From Orbilia blumenaviensis (Eukaryota > Ascomycota > Orbiliomycetes > Orbiliales > Orbiliaceae), in assembly GCA_036872755.1 (NCBI GenBank), contig JAVHNS010000009.1, positions 434,001 to 498,000 of the forward strand: 64,000 nt of DNA, given 5' to 3'. The stretch's first letter is position 1. Each line of letters starts with the position of its first letter. The translations under genes were made by a program, and so were the position numbers. Positions 10,681 to 21,983 of the stretch are shown one piece after another. The notes beneath the pieces were generated by a model that saw nothing but the letters and a program-made list of their open reading frames with translations, made no database searches and was not told where the DNA came from.

Positions 10681-13600
10681 TTATTTCGCTGCCTTGACGA
10701 TAATTTCGTCTGCGGTATGCAGCCTCTCAATTTCAACGCCGATAGCCATTACCCAAAGGTCCCTCTCTTGCCGAGACCTCGCTTTAAAAACCATTGATTT
10801 ACCCGCTGAACCTAATGCCGTAACTCTCTTAACCCTAGCTCTCTTCCCCCCGTCATCCTTGGACTTGATCGATGTGTGTTTGGCACCATGCCAGACAACA
10901 AAACACGTCATGACATCTTCGTCTGTCGACATCCAGCCGTCTTCGTAGACGCGAGGTAAAGCGTGACGGCCAGGATTGTTGCTATCAAATGTCTGATTCT
11001 GATAAAGCAGCTGGCTTTCCGTTGCAATGCCACTATAGACGTATGCATCTCGAAGCGAAACCTCCTGCCTTTTGAGCTGATGAACGGCATCAAGTGGCTC
11101 ACCAGTATACTTCCGGACCATGTTGTTGAATATCAAAAGTTTTCCGTGACAGGCGACTACATGATACTTCTGAAAAGTAGCGTGTCTGGTTTTCTTTTGA
11201 TATAAGTGACCGCTATACTACAATCATTATTAGTGATGCCCTGAGCTGGTATGTTTTGAGAGTAAACTTACAGTAATTGTGCGGCATGAAGAGATACCAC
11301 AAACATTCCAGATCAACGGCGAAGACCTTGTGTTCTGAACTTCCCATTTCTTTCCATACTGCCCAATAAAGGCTTCCATCTCCTCGTCGATGCGTAGTAG
11401 ATCGAGGTTTTCATGACGAGTCTCCTTGAGAATAGCTACGTCTGTCCCTCGTCGTTTCTTCCAGTATATTATAAGATCTGCAAGCCTATGCATCCATTCA
11501 TTCCGAGTTTCTAGGTCAAATGACTATAAGAAGCTTAGTAAAAGCACCACAATTAGGAATTAAATGGACAATATACCTGAAGTCTGATAATAAGGCCACT
11601 GGTCAGAACAATTTCAAAAGTTCTCTCAATATCGAGTGATTTCACTTGTCCATCAGGATGGCTCGAATCTGGAACTGATTCATGGAAATCGGCGTCTCCA
11701 CCTATCGGAACCCTGTGCGGGAGGTTCTCGGTTCCAAATGGTCGAACGTGGTCGATTTTTGTGAGATCAACGAATCCCTCAGCCCTTAACACAGAATTTA
11801 CTTTTCGCTCTGCTTCATTGTATGCATCCTCGTCCTTATGCTCCTGAAATGTGGCGTTCCCGGTCCTCATCCATCCAATTTCACCATCCTCGATATGGTA
11901 AGGAGAGACGGCATATATCAATGGGATGGTTTCTATTCGTGGGGGCTATGTTAGCAGTAAATGCATATATCTGGACTGTAATCCTTACCTATTATATGGT
12001 CCGAGTCAGGCACCTTATCGCCCTGCTTAGGGGGTAATTTCGGAGGTGGTGGAGGTAGAGCCTTCGCAGGCTTGCAAAAACATAGAAGGTTGTCGTGGGT
12101 ATACCAGTAAAGCCTCTTGTAGAAGATTTTTCGTTGGTCTTTACCCATCCCAGATGTCAAACGAAGCAGAAAGCCCTCAACTAAACCTCCAGTTAGCGGG
12201 TACGAATGTTATGTGCTCTTCAAGACCATTCATACCTGGTGGAGGTTCCAGAACGGTCGTTCCGTTATCCGAAACGATCGAGGTAGGATAGTGGATTTTT
12301 GGGCGCAATTCCAGCTCATGGGTTTTTTGCATAGCCATCGAACCATACATCTTTTTCTCGTTCATCTAACACAATAATAGTTAGCCAGGATATAAGAAAT
12401 CGAGCAATCCCACACCTACTCCATGAACCCATTCAAGACGGTCATATCGCCTCCATGCCAAACCAAGTCTATCGTTTTGCTTCCAAAGCCGTATAACTTC
12501 CTCCCATTCCTTATTCCTACTTAGCAGTTGAAGAGACGTCCGCATGATATACTTGGAAACGGTGCCATCGTCCTTGTTCTTTCGGATTTCTTGCGAAATA
12601 GCTTCGTCGTCGACGTTCTTTTTCGGAGTATCATCGAAGGGGTCTACTATTTTAAGATTCATTGAGAGATCGGGGACGTGGACGATTAGATCTTCGGGTC
12701 GGTTCCACCCTAACGCTTTGCGTAGAAAAGTGTGCCACTCTACAGACGAGGCTGCCGCCCTTGGCCGCATCAAGAAGATGATTGTTCCACGCCTAAAAGG
12801 GAGCCATAGACATAGAGTCTTATCCAGAGAAGAGTATAGATTGACGTGTGTCTCTCTCGGGTTGAGAGGAATTTCCCTAGTCGAATGCTTGGCTATTCTT
12901 TTCCGCTCGATCGCCGGGATAGTCTAGGTAGGTCAGTATATTCCAAAATTTGAATGGCAATGTCCTTAATAGTTACCCTGCTCTTGTGAATCTTCAAGGT
13001 GAGAGGGGCATCATCCTCCCCGGTCTGTCTGCAAACAACCACAAATTCCCTCCATTTCTCGATAGTCCTTGTTTCGATGTGTGCCATCTCGTTTTCATCG
13101 AAATCTGGAGATAGGTCTGCCAATGTTGTCTCAACTCGAACGAGCATAGTCGCCATCTTGACAATTTCCCCCTCCCTTGACTTCCTTAGAGATCTCCCTT
13201 TCGGTATGGACCGCCTTCTGGATGCATGTGCAAGTTTTCTTTGTAGCTCCTGGTCCCGGCTTAGGACATCATCGTTCGTTTGGAATCTCACCAGCCCGGT
13301 GGAAACTTTATCTCTTGTCTTTTTCGGAGGCGGGTTCGGCTCTGCTATTACAACTTGTGCCGAGGGTTGTGCGGGTTTCGATTGCTTTAATGCAGATTTG
13401 ATAGGTTTCGCAGCACTATTCGGTTCTTTACGTCCCTGTCGATTATGGGGCAAGAGGGATGAGAGTGAATTGGTAGGGTCCGGCGTTTGGGTTCTTGTTC
13501 TTACCAGATTGGCCGTACTATCAAGTTCCGGGCTTGTATCCGTAGATCTCATTGTCGACAACTGGCTCAGATCCGACTTCCCCGCCAATGGTTCCGGAAT

Positions 13601-14395
13601 CGTACGTTTCGAGAAATCAAGTCCGCTAGATGGTCCAGAGGTAGGCGACAGTTCGTTTGACTCTTCAGAAGATTGACTTGCTTTCGGAGATGTTAAAGAT
13701 TCGCTTGCTGTATGAAATGAATCGCCGCTTAGATTTCCACTGCTGCCTGGCGGGCCCGATGAGCGCCTTCGTATAATCGGTATATCTAATCCTAGGTCTT
13801 CGCTTGCGGTCTGTGGTGATAAAGACGATTCCCCAGGATCAACTATCGAACCCATCATAGCACCCATCCGTGATGTTTCGCCATTTGTGACCATCCCTTC
13901 CGCTGCGAGAGGTGTCAAGTCTGGTTTCGTCCCGAATCCTAGGGATGTAAGCCGTCGTTTCCTGGAAACATTATCCTCCGCTACCATCCCAGCCTCCTTT
14001 CTCGAATAGTATCCAGTTATGTGCCGTGTGTACCATGATTGTTTGTGCGCATTAAGCCAGCCTTTTGGAACCGGTCCTATGAATCTGTGTCGGTAGAAAT
14101 TTATTAGAATTTATTTTTTGTACGGTCCATCATTTCCAGAGAAACTTGCATTCGTCGAGTTGTCAGGTGTAAATGCTCCGGCGTTGCGTGGTGCTAGGCA
14201 GGAATCGCATCGTCAGTTTGCTTCGACCAAAGGGAAATATACGAAAAATCATAGGGATATAAGAGTCCATACAAGTCGATGTGCTGTATATGACGAAGGA
14301 TCCAGGAGTGTCTGGTTTTCGAAGTCTAAATCGCAGCCGGCCTGAATTTGGGACTCCGCCGCAAAGAACTGGGTATCGTCATCGGAGTCCGCCAT
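10681..14395 (-). CDS. Spo71/Mug56-like PH-domain protein (meiosis/sporulation)
   Basis: Nine exons: 14395-14273, 14193-14150, 14084-12977, 12887-12420, 12365-12236, 12180-11989, 11932-11577, 11523-11272 and 11217-10681, together 1069 residues. All phases close. The second intron (14149-14085) uses a GCAAGT donor; this GC-AG splice joins LTTRR to FIGPVPKGWLNAHK, whereas GT donors there break the frame. An acidic start is followed by this conserved block, a Ser/Pro-rich disordered region, and then a PH-like region (VNLYSSLDKTL, RGTIIFLMRPR) and a second PH-like region (RLTSGMGKDQRK, IFYKRLYWYTHDN). The C-terminus has a final PH-related segment. In yeasts, Spo71 acts in prospore membrane growth with Vps13 and Mug56 is meiosis-induced. 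The role in a filamentous fungus is inferred. The two 5' exons are less certain than the rest. Confidence 0.8.
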
Positions 14396-15960
14396 ACGGG
14401 TTTGGTCTCACGCATACAACACCTCCTGGTAAACAAGAAAGAGACGGCGTGCTGATGTTCCTCGAAAGTTGAAAAGTAACGCGCGGCTGTGGTAACTTAG
14501 AGGAGAAGAGAATATGATCAAGCCAAGTCAAGTCAAGGAAGACGGTCTAATGGCTAGCATTCTCCTGACGAAGTTGCAATAGGAAATAGGCAGGCAGGCA
14601 GGCAAGGCTTTAGGTGCACTTTTTACCTTGTGAAAACGAAATGATGGATGGTGACGTGAAGGGAGGTTGACTTGGGTCCGGATCTTGATTCGATTGCGGC
14701 AATGGTGGCTTGGCTTGGCTGTGGCATGGTCGGCCCGGGTGGACCTGAATGTTCGAATTCCCCATCCTCGGGCCGACTGGCTGTCAAATTGTGTCACTTT
14801 GTCGAGATAATTCCCGCACCCAATGCAATCCAGCGCGGTCGTAATCAAGTAAGTTTAATTATTTAAATTTCCACATTCTATTTCAGCTATCGTTTTGGAC
14901 GAAGGGGTAACTATTAGTATCAGCATTTGCATTCCATTGGATTTAGCACCGAAAGGGGGTCCAATCTAAGCCTATTTGTGATGTCACAGATCAAACCTGC
15001 AGCTATCCAGGGCTAGCGCTCAAGCTTTTACGTACTGCATACATCTCGATGCATATGAATATCGAACTCCAGAATCGACTTCCTCCACCGTGGTATACAC
15101 ATACTAGTCGTACCTTGCGGTGCATTAGCCAATGATTTACCAGCCCGTTACCACACTCGTATACCTGTTTGCAGTTAGGTCGATCACAATTAAGTATTCG
15201 GGTACTTACTTGAGTTCGTATTTTGTATTTACGTTCGAAAATATCTCTTTCCCACGGGCATGCAATGTAATGGACCCAACGTAGTATCATGATAGCTTAA
15301 CCGATGTCCCACACCTGGTTAAGCACAGAAACTCAACATAAAAACCATGCAGCTAGCCCTTGCTCGAGTACTCACCCAAACACCATGTACACGTACTTAT
15401 GTAGCAGCAGCTGGACCGGTATAACTCCACGCTGGCAGTTTACATACCCAAATTTTGACTTTTAACGCCCATTTCTATGGTTTCAGTTGGTACTGTTACC
15501 AGATCTTCCCATAGATGCCCGCAATGCTCTCATGACACCCGTTTGCCTCGCCGTATGTTTTTTTGAGCAGATTGCTGTCAATGCAACGGGTCGTCTACAG
15601 GTAGCCCATCCCGCCTCCGGCTTCCCCCATTGGCTGCCCAGTGCTGATTTCTATGAACCATAGATGGTGTGATATGCAGCCTGGCATGATGGGCAAGCCG
15701 CGCACCGTCGGCTAGCGTATCCCCCTGATCCTACTCCGCAGTAAGCTTAGAGTTTCTGTTCTCAAATTAGGACAGGGATTGACAGGCGTAGCTCCCCAAG
15801 ACAGCTGGACTGTTTAAAAACACGAAGCTCGTCCTGTAGCTTGACCCCTCATTCTTTCTTCTCAGCAGAACCGACCTCCAAGACCCTTTCAGACCATAGA
15901 AATCCCGTAGAATATATATTCATTTCACTCCAATTCATTCTTTTTGAAAAAGTATTCAAA
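14396..15960. promoter_or_regulatory. Divergent intergenic region, Spo71-like gene and GLTP
   Basis: About 1.6 kb with no credible gene. It contains a short GGCAGGCAGGCAGGCA tract at about 14590 and a CT-rich leader before the GLTP ATG (15840-15960). Both flanking promoters should be here. Confidence 0.45.
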
Positions 15961-16771
15961 ATGGCAGCCGCCGGACCATTCATTCAGAACGTTAAAGTTT
16001 CCTTCACCGAAGTCTCCACATCCCCCGGTGTTGAGACAATCAAGTTCCTTGATGCTTCCTCATGCCTCATTGAACTCTTTGGTAAGCTATGAATGCGTGC
16101 AATAGCTATTACTCCCTCATATGGGATGGATATTAATGTTTGTTGCTGCTAGACATCCTCGGTTCCACCGCTTTTGCCCCAGTCAAGTCGGACTTGAGCG
16201 GCAACATCGCCGTAAGTTAAGCTTCGCAGCATAGCTATTAGCATGCTATCCACTAAGGATTATATCTAAGAAAGGTTACTGACCATTCTTACTCAATTGA
16301 TAACAGAAACTCCAAAAGCGTTATGATGCTGCCCCGGAGCAGTCCAAAACCCTTCAAGAACTCGTTCTTGCAGAAAGAGCCGAGAAGAAGAAGGAGGCCA
16401 CTGAAGGCCTTGTCTGGCTGCTAAGGTATGGCTTAACGTGGGGATTCTAAAAGAAGTAGTGGAATCAGTACTAACGGTTATTGTATAGAGGTCTCGACTT
16501 CACCGCCAGAGGCCTCCGCCATAATCTCGAAAACAAAACTGAAGAACTAGCTGTTTCTTTCCAACACGCTTATGACGGAACTCTCAAGCAACACCATAAC
16601 TTCGTTGTCAAGGGAATCTTCAGCGTCGCTTTGAAGGCTACTCCATACCGCAAAGACTTTTACCCCAAGGTTGGAGCGGATGGTGATATCAAAGAGTGGC
16701 TCGAGGCTCTCGAGAAGAACGTCACTATCCTCCAGACCTTCTACGAGACCACCCCAGAGACTAAATTCTAG
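15961..16771 (+). CDS. Glycolipid transfer protein (GLTP/HET-C2 family)
   Basis: Four exons, 15961-16081, 16153-16211, 16307-16425 and 16489-16771, encode 193 residues, the usual length for a one-domain GLTP. The sugar-head-group binding motif is present as SDLSGNIAKL (D-x3-N-x2-K), split by an intron. The conserved Trp lies in LVWLLRGLDF and the His in QHHNFVVKGIF. GLTPs are soluble all-helical proteins that move glycosphingolipids, such as glucosylceramide, between membranes. The closest studied fungal member is Podospora HET-C2, which also acts in heterokaryon incompatibility; that second role cannot be judged from one allele. Exon junctions all use GTAAG or GTATG donors. Confidence 0.95.
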
Positions 16772-17856
16772 AAGAAGAAGAAGAGACGTTAAGGTTCTGG
16801 CATTCCCAGCGATCACGATCTCGCCGTAGAGTCTGATGGCAATGTCTCTCCTTAGTACATCTTCCGAGAAAAGTTATTTGCTTGCTTGCTTGCTTGACTT
16901 TTCATTTGCCGTTCATTACACGAAAGAACTAAATAACCCTATCAGCAGAGGGAAAAAAGATGCTGTAGATGAATAAAAAATGTCGATGGGAACAAAAAAC
17001 AAGAAAGAGTAACAGGGAAACACGGGAACACAGAGGGAAACTAACCATTGAAAGGGTACTTGAAGAAGGAACACACTCACAAAATGGGGGTCTCTTATTG
17101 TCTGCTTAAGCATGAGTAAACGCCGTTTCTGTTTCTGTCTCTCGCTTTTTTTGGTCCTGTATGATGAAAATGACGAATTGCATGCGATACGATCATGCGT
17201 TATGATTCTCAGGGAAACAAAAGCGTCTATTCTTTCTAGTCGAAGTGAAGTGGAGTGAGATGCTACTGTACGGCTTCACGTTGCACAGCACAGTTGTATA
17301 ATGCAAGATTGCTACAAAGCGGCCGAGCTGATACGGCCTATACAAAAAGATGGCAAGACCTACCCCAGCCAGGCTTTTACCATCCTAATCCAACTCCCAA
17401 TGCTACCTTGCTGCATCAATGCGATGACGATATACAGCTATACCGCTACCAATATATAAACGCATAGATGGCGAGTTTTAAGCTCCATCTCGGCAAGTAT
17501 AACTAGGCACCGGCCCGGCTATGTCCGTGCGAGAGACCTAACATCTACGCTAAACCGGCCTTATGCTTGTTACATTTCTGGAAATTTCCCAATAGAGCTA
17601 TATATCAAAGATCCTTCACCAACTTTTGGTTGCCACGGCAGACAACCGTATCAGCTACTTTTAGAGATAAGTGAAAGCTTATATAAACCACCTTAAACTC
17701 GATCTTGAACTTTACCCTCTCTTTTCGAAATACAATTGATTAATACCCTCGTTCTCTATTGCATTCGCCTTTTGCTTTCCTACCATTGCATTGACTATCA
17801 AGGGACCCGCTTTTCATAACCCAACATTCCCAACACGAAAATACCTATATTCCAAA
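16772..17856. other. Intergenic, GLTP 3' flank and acetyltransferase promoter
   Basis: About 1.1 kb without a gene. It contains a fourfold GCTTG repeat near 16880 just after the GLTP stop, and a CT-rich leader from 17700 to 17800 before the acetyltransferase. Confidence 0.5.
17680..17687 (+). promoter_or_regulatory. TATA-box-like element
   Basis: The sequence TATATAAA lies 170 bp upstream of the acetyltransferase ATG, followed by a pyrimidine-rich stretch typical of fungal transcription starts. The assignment is by sequence alone. Confidence 0.45.
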
Positions 17857-18633
17857 ATGTCTACTTCTACTTCTTCGGCTGGCGTCATCAGGAAGGCTGT
17901 CAAAGAGGGTATATAAACCTACCGTTCTTTGAAACAGTTTCCAATCTAATGACTGTTTTAGATGTCCCTGAAATCCTAGCCATGGTACGAGAGCTCGCAG
18001 AATACGAAAATGAGCTTTCAAGCTGCAAAGCCACCGAAGAACTTCTTTACAAAAATCTCGGGTTCACTGGCGGACCTGCCTATGCACATACGGTACTCAT
18101 ATGTGAAGGTGAAAAGGTTGTTGGCATGGCTTTGTAAGTTCCCTGTGCTTATCATTTCCACTTGGGCCGCTGTGTAGAGACTGGTCTACGAAGCTATGTT
18201 GAGACATCCATTCATGCTGTCGGGTTCATGAAGGAAAATATAATTAATAGTATATACATATAATACAGATACTTCTTTAACTTCGGAACATGGACTGCAA
18301 AGCCAGGAATATATCTTGAAGATCTATTCGTTAGACCTGAATACCGCGGGAAGGGTTATGGAACGGCTTTATTAGCCTATCTCGCCAGGGAAGTGAAGAA
18401 GATGGATGGTGGGAGGCTAGATTGGCAAGTCCTCGATTGGAACAAGCCGAGCATAGACTTTTAGTAAGTCCCCCGAGCCCGATGTCGTGATTATAGAAGA
18501 TATGATATGCTGACTCGAAAGTAGTAAAAGCATTGGTGCCAAACACATGGAGAATTGGTGGAATATGCGAGTCGACGGCGACGGTCTCGGCAAGTTAGGA
18601 GAACTAGGTCCCAAACTGGAGACTATCGAATAA
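17857..18633 (+). CDS. GNAT acetyltransferase, diamine (spermidine/spermine) N-acetyltransferase-like
   Basis: Four exons, 17857-17908, 17962-18133, 18269-18463 and 18525-18633, give 175 residues. The acetyl-CoA binding motif A is clear: [17 protein letters not shown], with R/Q-x-x-G-x-G as RGKGYG. The upstream beta strand reads [18 protein letters not shown], and the C-terminal region has the Tyr and IGA segment of SSAT-like enzymes (DFYKSIGA). SSAT enzymes acetylate polyamines or small amines in the cytosol. The exact acceptor cannot be told from sequence. The gene ends 53 bp from the stop of the convergent LYR-motif gene, so their 3' UTRs probably overlap. Confidence 0.88.
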
Positions 18634-18686
18634 ATAGACGTTCGCAGATAATTTTTATTAGAAATTCTGGTATGAAGGTCCTACGG

Positions 18687-19779
18687 TCACCCTCCAATGA
18701 CATTTTCCGGGACCTTTCCTTCTTCCGTCTTCTTATCCAACCAATTTGAGAATGCCGTAGCTTTGCCCTTTGCCCTCTTCTTCCTGACTGCCAATTTTCC
18801 AGATAATGCTCTATTCGGATTCAATATAGTCCCTTCCGGTTCTCCCTTTTCATCGACTCCTTCAAAATCCTCCGGATCGCCCGGGGTATGGAGCATTGTC
18901 GTTAACACTGGAGAGTATGTCGCAACAAACTTCTCGCTAGCGGGTCTATACTCCAACATTGGGAATTGCTCAAGGACGTGCTTCAATATCCTCCTCTGCA
19001 TTCTCCCGTTATACATATTCGGACGTTGGACTTTCGGCCCCGCCCTTGTTTCCCGTGTAATAAACTTTCGTTTCGGAGGGATAGTCTGCTTCCAGCCCAT
19101 GACCAGCATTTCCAGTCTTTCAAAATCGACCGGCTCCAATGGTGGGGCAATTCTTTTAAGAATCATAGAACGATGTCGCCATTTCATGTTCGCGATTCTG
19201 TTACGAGGGAATGGTTTCCCGGATACAGAAAACTCTGGTATTTCGGGTTCTGTGAGCTTGATGGTTTTTCCGACAGCGCCTTTGAACAGCGCCGCTAGCT
19301 TTGGTGTCAATCCTGGTGTCGCCGACCGAATGCGACTCGGGATGATTGGGGGTTCAGGTATGACTTCTTTGAGGAGAGGCTATATATACAGTTCAACTAT
19401 TAGCCTACAATCTACAATTACCCCTCCAGTATCAAGAAAAATTATAACCAACCTTCAAGATTTGATGTTTAATCTTCCCCCTCCTCCCATAAGCATGTTC
19501 CAAAACATACAAAGTTCGCCATTTATCCCCATTATTCGCCCTCGTCAAAGTCGACAATATCCTCCTCCCATCCTTCAACAGCTTCGTCCGTCTCTGCTCA
19601 TCGATAACCTCTTGACACTCCCTAAACCTCTCCCTGATCCTAGTTTTAATCTGCTGTCGTCCGACCTCATCGAACAAACATGACGTCTCGCGGTATAACC
19701 GTCGGAGTAGTTGTATCGCCTGCTGTGATTTTGTAAACTCGACGGGCTTACGGAGCACGATGCTCGGGAGGGATGACAT
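18687..19779 (-). CDS. LYR-motif protein (complex 1 LYR / Cup1-like), probably mitochondrial
   Basis: Exons 19779-19453 and 19379-18687 encode 339 residues; the 73-nt intron has a GTTGGT donor. The N-terminal helical domain holds LRRLYRE, with L28-Y29-R30 as the LYR tripeptide, followed by a basic Arg/Gln-rich helix (RQQIKTRIRERFRE). The long C-terminal part is basic (KWRHRSMILKRI, RMQRRILKHVLEQF) and not a domain I can name. LYR proteins bind acyl carrier protein and serve as assembly factors or subunits of respiratory complexes, Fe-S machinery or mitoribosomes. This one is longer than small LYRM factors and resembles the fungal Cup1-like type. It is divergent from ETF alpha with 305 bp between start codons. 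Confidence 0.72.
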
Positions 19780-20084
19780 GCGGTGTTATTTCAACCATTC
19801 GTTATCGTTAAATCGAAGGGGGGAAAAAAAGGGAAGAAGCGGCTAGCGTGTATGTGCATGTGCAAGTGTGTCAATGCACTTGCTGTCGGACTTCAAAGGT
19901 GGGATGAAATTCTGCATGGATATCATCGGCCTCGGCTGTCGCACTAATCCGGCTACGGCCCTTCCAACACAAGAGAAAGGAAAAAGAATACCCTTCCCAA
20001 TTGCACCAAGAGGGTCCGAAACTCGAAAGCTCCCACTTCCCTAATTCCTCACCCCGTATATACCGCCTCCTCCTCTCTGCAGCC
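19780..20084. promoter_or_regulatory. Bidirectional promoter region, LYR gene / ETF alpha
   Basis: Only 305 bp separate the two divergent start codons, so the genes probably share a promoter region. A CT-rich stretch precedes the ETF alpha ATG (20030-20084). No named factor site is claimed. Confidence 0.6.
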
Positions 20085-21291
20085 ATGAATACCTCAACTA
20101 TCCTACGGCACACACTCCGCGCCAGCAGCCGGCCAGTCACAGTATCCCATCCTTTCGTCAACACTCAATTCTCACGACGGCTGGCGAGCACACTAGCTCT
20201 CTTCGAACAGCGGGACGGCAAACTCCAGTCCTCGGCGCAGAATGTCGTCACCGCGGCCAAAAAGCTAGGAAACCCAGTCGTTGGATTTGTAGCTGGTAAA
20301 GCTGCGAAGGAGGCTGCAGAGCAAGCTGCAAAGATTGAGGGTGTGGATAAGGTCGTTTATGTTGCGAATGAGGCTTATGAGAAGGTGGGTTCTCTCCAAT
20401 GTACAAGGATGGACATAAATATATTCTCCCACAGCGAAAAAAACTATGAATAGATTTTTAACTAACAACAATAAAACTACATGTAGGGACTGCCGGAATC
20501 ATATGCCCCTCTGGTTGCTGAAAATGCCGCCGACGATGTTTCCCACATAGTCTCAATGCACTCTGCCTTCGGCAAGAACGTCATGCCCAGACTCGCCGCC
20601 ATCCTCGACGTCCAGCAAATTTCCGACGTCATCTCAATTGAGTCAGCCGACACCTTCGTCCGACCAATTTATGCTGGTAACGCCATCTCCACAGTACAAT
20701 CTTCAGACCCCAAGAAGCTTCTTACGATCCGTGGAACCGCATTCGGAAACTCCCCAGCAGGAAGCGGGGCTGCTGAAATCGTTGAGGGGAAGGATTCGAA
20801 ACACCAGGGGTCTGTAGAGTGGGTTGAAGAGAACCTTACGTTATCCGATAGGCCGGATCTAGATACCGCTTCAAAGGTTGTTAGTGGTGGGCGAGGTCTT
20901 AAGGATAAGGAGAACTTTGAAAAGATTATGATCCCGTTGGCGGATTCTATCGGTGCAGCTATCGGTGCTAGCAGAGCTGCTGTTGACAGTGGCTTCGCGG
21001 ATAACTCGCTGCAGGTCGGACAGACTGGTAAGGTTGTGGCGCCAGAGCTATATTTGAGCGTGGGTATCAGCGGTGCTATTCAGCATTTGGCTGGTATGAA
21101 GGATTCAAAGGTCATTGCGGCAATCAATAAAGGTATGAATTCACTATCACAAACAATGTTTCATATGGTATGAATCATGCTGACAGCAGCGTACAGATGC
21201 CGATGCACCCATCTTCCAGGTCGCAGACGTTGGCTTGGTAGCGGATTTGTTCAAGGCTGTCCCAGAGCTGACCGAGAAGCTGAAGAAATAG
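20085..21291 (+). CDS. ETFA: Electron transfer flavoprotein subunit alpha, mitochondrial
   Basis: Exons 20085-20384, 20487-21132 and 21197-21291 encode 346 residues, a normal length. The N-terminus is an Arg/Ser/Thr-rich mitochondrial presequence ending near RRLASTLAL. Domain I starts at about residue 36, and domain II contains the FAD-binding hallmarks [29 protein letters not shown] and [19 protein letters not shown] is a matrix heterodimer that carries electrons from acyl-CoA and other flavin dehydrogenases to ETF-ubiquinone oxidoreductase. The last intron ends in GTACAG and its splice restores [13 protein letters not shown]. The divergent neighbour is a LYR-motif protein. Confidence 0.97.
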
Positions 21292-21983
21292 ACATCATAA
21301 CATACTAGTATATTCAATATCTTTTATCGATATCTAATCTTCATATATCCAGTGTATTATATTACTACCAGATAATACAATTTACAAAAAAGTTTAGCGA
21401 AATTTACGAAGAAATTTAGCTCGGCATTCTTGATTCTTGTGAATTACTATTCTTTATTTGAATTCTGGGTGCGACTATACAAGTCGACTAATGCTACTAG
21501 TGCTGGTTTATATATAGATAGAGGAAAATCGTCATCAAGGAATGTTCAAGACTGGGCAAGGGAAAGCACGCAAGGGAAGAGTGGACCAAAACAAAGAGAA
21601 GAAAAGGGAGGTGTAATATATACAGGGGAGAATATAGAAGTAAGAATTAAAGAAAAAGAAGCCCATCCGTTTGTAAAAAAAAATAATATACGCTCCCAAA
21701 CAAACCCCGCCCGTCATAGTAAAAAGGAAATTATAATTTGTAAACTTGGTAATCAGGAACTGAATCCCGTGCTAATAGGTCTTTCTTTTGGTTTCGTAAT
21801 CGATCTGGATGTTTTTGCAAAGCCGGGAAAGCAACAAAAAGGTAGAATGTAATGGTAATCCCAGAGATTCGTTGCGCCAATGTTGAGAAAAAAGGAGAAA
21901 AGAAAATATCTTTATTAGAGTAACGCTTCTGTCCTCTGAGGACATATTAGAGAGGCAGGTAAAAAATATTTGCCATAGAATAA
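21292..21983. other. Convergent 3' spacer, ETFA and exchanger
   Basis: About 690 bp, AT-rich, flanked by two stop codons. An open frame at 21430-21852 is Lys-rich and unlike a conserved protein. It is treated as non-coding. Confidence 0.5.

Noticed and set aside
12999..13676. 225-codon plus-strand open frame
   Set aside because: Antisense to the disordered region of the Spo71-like protein; the minus strand has splice-consistent conserved domains.
14281..14472. 63-codon plus-strand open frame
   Set aside because: It overlaps the well-supported first exon of the Spo71-like gene on the minus strand.
18697..19683. 328-codon plus-strand open frame
   Set aside because: It runs antisense through both exons and the intron of the LYR-motif gene, and has no protein-like features.
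21430..21852. 140-codon plus-strand open frame after ETFA
   Set aside because: Lys-rich, composed of AT-rich 3' flank, and lacking conserved features.
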